Positions 4,999-9,864 of a DNA stretch of 9,864 nucleotides are shown in pieces; the stretch's first letter is position 1, and every line of letters starts with the position of its first letter. The position numbers and the translations under genes were made by a program. The stretch is from an uncultured Clostridia bacterium (GTDB lineage Bacteria; Bacillota; Clostridia; Oscillospirales; Ruminococcaceae). The notes below the pieces were generated by a model. It did no database searches. It saw nothing but the letters and a program-made list of their open reading frames with translations, and had not been told where the DNA came from. The stretch is from assembly GCA_947175655.1 (NCBI GenBank), contig CAMWNQ010000058.1:1-9864 (forward strand), given 5' to 3'.

Positions 4999-6606
4999 TT
5001 GAAAGTATCTTCATCAGAAAAGCGTATTATATCAGTAGGGGCAGTCATTGAAGTTCTTTTTGCAATAGTAATATTCAGATTTTTTGGACTATCATCAAAT
5101 ACACAGTATCAGAAAACTGCATCTGAAAGATATATGTCATCAATAGAAGTAAGCGGAAGTGATGGAATGATATATGATACAAATATGGAACTTCTTGTAA
5201 ATGAAGATTTTAAATATGTATGTGTTGGAATACCATCGAAGTCTGATAAAAAAGTGATGTATGAAAATGCAGAGAATGCTGATGAAATTATTGATGGGTT
5301 AAAATCAAATATACCATTTACATTTGAATCAAAGGAATATATTCCCGCAGATAAAAATGTATACTCTTTTCGTGTTCCTGAAAGATATTCAGTTAATCAG
5401 ACCGCACAGCATCTTATAGGATATACTTCACAGGGAGAAGGCGTATCCGGCATAGAATATGCATATAATAATTTGCTAAGGGAAAATGGAGTCAATAAAA
5501 TAAATTATATGACTGACGGTTTTGGTTATATGCTTGGAGGCGAGAATCTGGAAGTTATAAGAAATCCAGTCAATGTAAAAGGAATAGTTACAACTATTGA
5601 TAAAAATATACAGAAAATATGCGAAGATGCCGGCAGTGATATAGAATGCGGTGCTATAGTGGTAACAGAAGTCTCAACGGGCAATATTATGGCAATGGCA
5701 AGCTTTCCGACATATTCTGTATATACTCTTGAGGATGATATAAAAAATGAAAATTCTCCGATGATAAACCGTACACTTTATTCATATAGTGTAGGTTCAA
5801 TATTCAAACTTGTAACTGCATTTGAAGCAATTTCATCAGGATTTGAAGACTTTCAGTATAATTGTACAGGAAGCATAGATATTGACGGCAGAATTTACAG
5901 ATGTCATAATCACAGCGGTCACGGAATTCAGAATCTTGAACAAGCAATGATAAATTCCTGTAATACCTATTTTATTGAATTAAGCAGAAAATTTGATATA
6001 TCTTCATTTCGTGAAAAAGCTTTTACATTGGGATTCGGAAGAGAAATGTCGCTTGCATCAGGAATAATAGGTTCTGACGGAGTTCTGCCTACTGAAAAAG
6101 ACTTATCTCTTTCAGGAGAACTTGCAAATTTTTCATTTGGACAAGGCAAGCTTACTGCAACACCTCTTCAGATTTCTCAGATGACTTGTGCAATTGCCAA
6201 TTATGGAAATATGCCAGTACTCAGGGTTATAAAGGGATATACTTCTGACAGGATAAGCATTCAGAATGAAAAAAAAGTGCAGTATGCATATACTATGGAC
6301 AGAGAAACAGCATTTAAACTTCAATATCTTATGTTCTCTGCTGTAAATAAAAATGAAAATTCTAATGCAAAACCTCGTAATACTTCTGTTGGTGCAAAGA
6401 CATCAACAGCCCAGACAGATTGCTTTGATGAAGACGGAAATGAAATTTATAATTCTTGGATTACAGGTTATTTTCCTGCTGACAAGCCACAATATGCAGT
6501 AACCGTTCTTATAGAAAATGGCGGATATGGAAATGATTCTGCCGCACCTGTATTTCGTGAAATTGTAGAAAAAACGGCTGATTATATAAAATCTTCTGAT
6601 AAATAA
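4999..6606 (+). CDS. Class B penicillin-binding protein (peptidoglycan transpeptidase)
   Basis: This 535-residue protein should cross-link peptidoglycan outside the membrane. One N-terminal membrane anchor is visible (about 11-30). A short, divergent dimerisation-like domain follows (about 45-190), then a transpeptidase domain (about 200-530). The acyl-serine motif is S267-I-F-K270 and the second motif is S320-C-N322. The third motif is K467-T-S469, with Ser where KTG is usual. The FGQGKLTATPLQ block (380-391), and the Cys289/Cys302 region with HNHSGHG resemble SpoVD/PbpA/FtsI-type proteins. No PASTA domain is present, so it is shorter than SpoVD. The usual RGxIxDRNG at the start of the ectodomain is degraded to SDGMIYDTN (53/54-62), losing the Arg. 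It probably works with a SEDS glycosyltransferase not present here. Whether it serves elongation, division or sporulation cannot be decided. Confidence 0.93.
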   Translation: MKVSSSEKRIISVGAVIEVLFAIVIFRFFGLSSNTQYQKTASERYMSSIEVSGSDGMIYDTNMELLVNEDFKYVCVGIPSKSDKKVMYENAENADEIIDGLKSNIPFTFESKEYIPADKNVYSFRVPERYSVNQTAQHLIGYTSQGEGVSGIEYAYNNLLRENGVNKINYMTDGFGYMLGGENLEVIRNPVNVKGIVTTIDKNIQKICEDAGSDIECGAIVVTEVSTGNIMAMASFPTYSVYTLEDDIKNENSPMINRTLYSYSVGSIFKLVTAFEAISSGFEDFQYNCTGSIDIDGRIYRCHNHSGHGIQNLEQAMINSCNTYFIELSRKFDISSFREKAFTLGFGREMSLASGIIGSDGVLPTEKDLSLSGELANFSFGQGKLTATPLQISQMTCAIANYGNMPVLRVIKGYTSDRISIQNEKKVQYAYTMDRETAFKLQYLMFSAVNKNENSNAKPRNTSVGAKTSTAQTDCFDEDGNEIYNSWITGYFPADKPQYAVTVLIENGGYGNDSAAPVFREIVEKTADYIKSSDK

Positions 6607-6647
6607 GAGAATCATTGATATAAGCAGTGAAAATTTTCAAAAAATTA

Positions 6648-6675
6648 TTGACTTTTTTCCTAAATCTGTTATAAT
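6648..6675 (+). promoter_or_regulatory. Sigma-A promoter for the alaS leader
   Basis: TTGACT at 6648-6653, a 16-nt spacer and TATAAT at 6670-6675 form a near-consensus promoter. Transcription should start near 6682. It lies in the 228-nt gap between the PBP gene and alaS and gives alaS its own promoter. Confidence 0.85.
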
Positions 6676-6681
6676 TATAAT

Positions 6682-6780
6682 TAATCAGGCAATTATGTCG
6701 CACTGAGAGCATATATTTATGTTTTCAGATTTGGGTACACCACAAAAGCCTTTGTCCCATTTGGCGACTGGGCTTTTTTT
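6682..6780 (+). ncRNA. Structured leader RNA or small RNA upstream of alaS
   Basis: A transcript of about 100 nt is predicted from the promoter at 6648 to the terminator at 6780. It can adopt two exclusive folds. Fold A is a three-way junction: P1 pairs 6697-6701 (GUCGC) with 6764-6768 (GCGAC); P2 is an 11-bp stem, 6703-6713 with 6718-6728, closing a UAUU loop; P3 pairs GGGuACA (6733-6739) with UGUCCC (6753-6758). Fold B is the terminator at 6744-6780, which uses the 3' strands of P1 and P3. This is the architecture of an attenuator or riboswitch controlling alaS. It does not match any RNA class I can name; the T-box UGGN bulge and a specifier stem are missing. It could instead be an independent small RNA. 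Confidence 0.55.
6744..6780 (+). terminator. Intrinsic terminator in the alaS leader
   Basis: AAAAGCCT (6744-6751) pairs with GGGCTTTT (6770-6777), a small UU/U internal loop follows, then GTC/GAC and a short apical CC/GG around ATTT, ending in seven Ts (6774-6780). It lies 54 nt before the alaS start codon and after the promoter at 6648, so alaS expression from that promoter needs readthrough. Confidence 0.85.
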
Positions 6781-6834
6781 CTGTTATTCAGAATTCATAT
6801 TTTTATTAAAAATTAAAAAGGAGCGTTTTTTACA

Positions 6835-9459
6835 ATGCAGTGGACAGGTCTTAATGAATTGAGAGAAAAATATCTCTCATTTTTTGAAAGCAAAAATCAT
6901 ACAAGAATGGAAAGTGCATCACTTATACCTCAGGGAGATAAAAGTCTTCTTCTAATAAATTCAGGTATGGCACCTTTAAAAAAATTTTTTCTCGGACAGG
7001 CAGTTCCTCCTAATAAGAGAGTTACAACTTGTCAGAAATGCATAAGAACACCTGATATTGAACGTGTTGGAAAAACAGCACGTCACGGTACTTATTTTGA
7101 AATGCTCGGTAATTTTTCATTTGGGGATTATTTTAAAACCGAGGCTATAAAATGGGCTTGGGAGTTCCTTACAAAAACTCTTGAAATTCCGGCAGAAAAA
7201 CTCTGGATTACAATATTTGAAAGCGATGATGAAGCTGAACAAATCTGGATAAATAATATAGGAATCCCTAAAGAACGCATTATCAGACTTGGAAAAGCTG
7301 ACAACTTCTGGGAGCACGGTTCAGGTCCTTGTGGTCCTTGTTCAGAAATCCATTTTGACCGTGGCGAAAGTTACGGACCTTTTGAAAACTTTGAACAGGC
7401 AAGTGACTGTGACAGAGTTATTGAAATATGGAATCTTGTATTCAGTCAGTTTGATAGTGACGGTAACGGAAACTATGCTGAAATGAAGAATAAGAATATC
7501 GATACTGGTATGGGCCTTGAAAGACTTGCTTGTGTTATGCAGGGTGTTGACAATCTCTTTGAAGTCGATACAGTTCAGAATATAATGAAGCATATCAGCA
7601 AAATTGCCGGAGTTGATTACAAGAAAGATGAAAAATCAGATGTATCTCTCAGAGTAATAACAGACCATATCAGAAGTACAACTTTTATGGTAGGCGATGG
7701 TGTTATGCCGTCAAATGAAGGCAGGGGCTATGTATTGAGAAGACTTCTCAGACGTGCTGCACGTCATGGAAAGATGCTTGGTATAACAAAGCCGTTCCTT
7801 TGTGAAGTATGTGATACTGTTATAGATGAAAATAAGTCAGCATATCCTGAACTCGCTGAAAAAAGAGAGTACATTAAAAAGATTATTTCAGTAGAAGAAG
7901 AATCATTTGCAAAGACTATCGATAAAGGTTCAGACCTCCTCAGTTCTTTAATAGAAAATGCAAAGGATTCAAAAACACTTTCAGGTGATGATGCTTTCAA
8001 GCTTTCAGATACTTATGGATTCCCTATAGACCTTACTGTTGAAATCTGTCAGGAAAAAGGAATATTAGTTGATACAGAAAGATTCAACGAACTTGTTAAG
8101 GAACAGCGTGAAAAGTCAAGAATGGATTACAGAAACAAGGCAAATTCATCGTGGGCTGACAACAGTATTAAAATTGATGCTCCAAAGACTTTATTTACTG
8201 GATATTCTTCATTCAAGGAAGATGATTCTGAAATTCTTGCTTTATATAAAGACGGTGCAGAAATTGAAACAGCAGTTGAAGGTGAAAATGTTGTAATAGT
8301 TCTTGACAAAACACCTTTCTATGCTGAAAGTGGTGGACAGTCCGGAGACAGTGGTATTATATCAACAGCAGCATCATCAGCATCAGTATATGATACAATC
8401 AAATCAGATGGTCATTTCCTTCATATATCAACTATAAATGAAGGAAACATTTCAAAGGGTGATAAAGTTACAGCATCTATTGATGCTGATAAGAGAATGT
8501 CAGCAATGAGAAATCATACATCTGCACATCTTCTTCAAAAAGCTTTAAGAGATGTTCTCGGCGAACACGTACATCAGGCAGGACAGCTTGTTAATTCTGA
8601 AGTATGCCGTTTTGACTTCTCACATTTCAGTGCATTAACTCCGGAAGAAATTCAGGAAGTTGAAAACAGAGTAAATGCAAAGATACTCTCTTCAAAGGAA
8701 GTAACAATAAGAGAGATGCCTCTTGAAGAAGCAAGAAAACTCGGAGCTATGGCATTATTCGGTGAAAAGTATGGTGATACTGTAAGAGTTGTAACAGCTG
8801 ATGATTCTATTGAATTCTGCGGAGGTACTCACGTATCCAATACATCTGAAATAGGTCTTTTCAAAATTATTTCAGAAAGTTCAGTAGCATCAGGTGTAAG
8901 ACGTATTGAAGCTTTAACAGGATGGGGCGTACTTGGTCTTATAAATGATTACAAGAAAAATATTGCAGAATCCGCAAAGGCATTCAAGCTTGCAAATCCT
9001 AATGAACTCCCTGAAAAGTGTGCATCAGTTGCAGGAGAACTTAAAGAAAAGGAAAAAACTATTGAAAGCCTCAGTCAGCAGATTGCAAATTCAAAAATTG
9101 ATGGTATTTTTGATAATGCCAAGGAAATAAACGGAATAAAGGTAGTATCTGTAAAGCTTGAAAATACTGACAAGGATATGCTCCGCAAGCTTGGTGATGC
9201 TCTTAAAGCAAAGGAAACAAGTTTTATTGCAGTTATCGCCGGAGTATCTGACGGAAAAGGTACTTTTTACTGTGTATGTACTGATGATGCAGTTAAAAAA
9301 GGTACACATGCAGGAAACATTGTTAAAAAGATTTCAGCTGTTACAGGTGGAAAAGGCGGAGGTCGTCCTGATAATGCAATGGCAGGTGCAGGCGATATTA
9401 ACAAGATTAAAGATGCACTTTTAAACCTTGAAGATATTGTTGCTGAAATGCTTGCATAA
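6835..9459 (+). CDS. alaS: Alanyl-tRNA synthetase
   Basis: This 874-residue enzyme charges tRNA-Ala with alanine and hydrolyses mischarged Ser- or Gly-tRNA-Ala. All modules are present. The class II catalytic domain (about 1-240) has motif 2 around RHGTYFEMLGNFSFGDYF and motif 3 GMGLERL (225-231). The tRNA-recognition domain follows to about 450. The editing domain has zinc ligands H561, H565, C662 and H666 (HxxxH and CxxxH). A coiled-coil linker (about 705-755) leads to the C-Ala domain with GGKGGGRPDNAMAGAGD near the end. Length is normal. The ATG at 6835 starts the canonical MQWTGLNELREKYLSFFE; AAGGAG at 6818-6823 lies 11 nt away, a little far but the only candidate. The leader with its terminator suggests transcriptional attenuation. 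A HIT gene follows 32 nt after its stop. Confidence 0.98.
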   Translation: MQWTGLNELREKYLSFFESKNHTRMESASLIPQGDKSLLLINSGMAPLKKFFLGQAVPPNKRVTTCQKCIRTPDIERVGKTARHGTYFEMLGNFSFGDYFKTEAIKWAWEFLTKTLEIPAEKLWITIFESDDEAEQIWINNIGIPKERIIRLGKADNFWEHGSGPCGPCSEIHFDRGESYGPFENFEQASDCDRVIEIWNLVFSQFDSDGNGNYAEMKNKNIDTGMGLERLACVMQGVDNLFEVDTVQNIMKHISKIAGVDYKKDEKSDVSLRVITDHIRSTTFMVGDGVMPSNEGRGYVLRRLLRRAARHGKMLGITKPFLCEVCDTVIDENKSAYPELAEKREYIKKIISVEEESFAKTIDKGSDLLSSLIENAKDSKTLSGDDAFKLSDTYGFPIDLTVEICQEKGILVDTERFNELVKEQREKSRMDYRNKANSSWADNSIKIDAPKTLFTGYSSFKEDDSEILALYKDGAEIETAVEGENVVIVLDKTPFYAESGGQSGDSGIISTAASSASVYDTIKSDGHFLHISTINEGNISKGDKVTASIDADKRMSAMRNHTSAHLLQKALRDVLGEHVHQAGQLVNSEVCRFDFSHFSALTPEEIQEVENRVNAKILSSKEVTIREMPLEEARKLGAMALFGEKYGDTVRVVTADDSIEFCGGTHVSNTSEIGLFKIISESSVASGVRRIEALTGWGVLGLINDYKKNIAESAKAFKLANPNELPEKCASVAGELKEKEKTIESLSQQIANSKIDGIFDNAKEINGIKVVSVKLENTDKDMLRKLGDALKAKETSFIAVIAGVSDGKGTFYCVCTDDAVKKGTHAGNIVKKISAVTGGKGGGRPDNAMAGAGDINKIKDALLNLEDIVAEMLA

Positions 9460-9479
9460 ATAGATTATTGAAATTAAAT

Positions 9480-9483
9480 GAGG
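9480..9483 (+). promoter_or_regulatory. Ribosome binding site that fixes the HIT start
   Basis: GAGG lies 8 nt before the ATG at 9492. The in-frame TTG at 9468 lies upstream of this site and would add eight residues not seen in the family, so 9492 is preferred. Confidence 0.7.
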
Positions 9484-9491
9484 TTTTAAAT

Positions 9492-9848
9492 ATGAATTGT
9501 TTATTTTGTAAAATTGTAAAGGGAGAAATTCCAAGCACAAAGGTATATGAAGATGAATATGTTTACTGCTTTAAGGATATTAATCCAATAACACCTATTC
9601 ATTATCTTGTAATACCTAAGGAACATATTTCAGGAGCATCTGAAATAGATGAAAAAAATTCATCAGTTGTATCACATATTTTTGAAGCTATAGCAAAAAT
9701 TGCAAAAGCTGAGAATATTTCAGAAGGTTTCAGAGTTGTTACAAACTGTGGAGAAGATGCCGGTCAAACTGTTCACCATCTTCATTTTCATCTCCTTGCA
9801 GGAGTTAAAATGGGCTGGGGAGAAGAAGCAGTACAGCCTGTAAAGTAA
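9492..9848 (+). CDS. HIT family protein (HinT-like nucleotide hydrolase)
   Basis: This 118-residue protein belongs to the histidine triad superfamily, small dimeric enzymes that hydrolyse purine nucleoside phosphoramidates and aminoacyl-adenylates. The triad motif is H96-L-H98-F-H100-LL, with H98 the expected nucleophile. The start MNCLFCKIVKGEIPSTKVYED is typical of HinT, and C3/C6 are the usual pair of a zinc site in this branch. The conserved NPITPIHYLVIPKEHI block (31-46) is also intact. It begins 32 nt after alaS with no terminator between them, so the two are probably cotranscribed. HinT can hydrolyse aminoacyl-AMP made by synthetases, which makes pairing with alaS sensible, though that link is inference. 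The reading frame ends 16 bases before the window edge. Confidence 0.95.
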   Translation: MNCLFCKIVKGEIPSTKVYEDEYVYCFKDINPITPIHYLVIPKEHISGASEIDEKNSSVVSHIFEAIAKIAKAENISEGFRVVTNCGEDAGQTVHHLHFHLLAGVKMGWGEEAVQPVK

Positions 9849-9864
9849 TATATTGAATATACAG

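Noticed and set aside
6682..6780. T-box riboswitch for alaS
   Set aside because: The GGG...UCCC pairing and the AAGCC-rich terminator recall T-box 3' ends, but the UGGN bulge sequence is absent and about 60 nt upstream cannot hold a specifier Stem I. I kept it as an unclassified leader.
6719..6861. Leader peptide ORF beginning ATG TTT TCA and overlapping the alaS start
   Set aside because: It has only a poor GAGAG-type ribosome binding site, reads through the terminator stem, has a single alanine codon in the leader (GCG), and ends in the alaS frame by chance. No evidence of coding constraint.
9468..9491. TTG at 9468 as start of the HIT protein
   Set aside because: It adds eight residues upstream of the conserved MNCLFCKI start and lacks a ribosome binding site; GAGG at 9480-9483 points to the ATG at 9492.

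Overview
The window looks like a chromosomal segment of a low-GC, Gram-positive anaerobe of the Clostridia, most likely a Ruminococcus or a relative in the Oscillospiraceae. The evidence is the AT-rich composition, strong AGGAGG-type ribosome binding sites, consensus sigma-A promoters, TTG starts, a YlmC/YmxH-type PRC-barrel gene (a family found in spore-forming Firmicutes), an [FeFe]-hydrogenase maturase and an LPXTG-type sorting signal. The genus is inferred from gene content only.

Layout. The left half (33-4856) reads on the minus strand. In order of transcription it holds an alpha/beta hydrolase, hydG, a 63-residue LPXTG-like membrane peptide, a YlmC/YmxH-like PRC-barrel protein, rpsB (S2) and tsf (EF-Ts). 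The right half (4999-9848) reads on the plus strand: a divergent class B penicillin-binding protein, a roughly 100-nt leader or small RNA ending in a strong intrinsic terminator, alaS and a HIT-family (HinT-like) protein. A 142-nt divergent intergenic region (4857-4998) separates the halves and carries a long inverted repeat.

Transcription units supported by visible signals: (1) the hydrolase from a TTGACA-17-TATAAT promoter; (2) hydG plus the LPXTG-like peptide from another perfect TTGACA-17-TATAAT promoter, ending at a GC-rich hairpin at 2283-2318; (3) rpsB-tsf from a TTGCAT-17-TATAAT promoter with a structured leader of about 150 nt; (4) alaS-hit from a TTGACT-16-TATAAT promoter, with an attenuator-like leader between promoter and start codon.

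Most genes are housekeeping genes: translation (S2, EF-Ts, AlaRS), cell-wall synthesis (PBP) and hydrogenase maturation (HydG). The points most worth a second look are the alaS leader, which can fold either as a three-way junction or as a terminator; the tiny LPXTG-like peptide behind hydG, whose predicted mature part is almost nothing; the ribosome binding site of the PRC-barrel gene buried in a terminator hairpin; the divergent promoter palindrome; and a PBP with KTS in place of KTG. I saw no CRISPR array, tRNA, rRNA, insertion sequence or phage gene.
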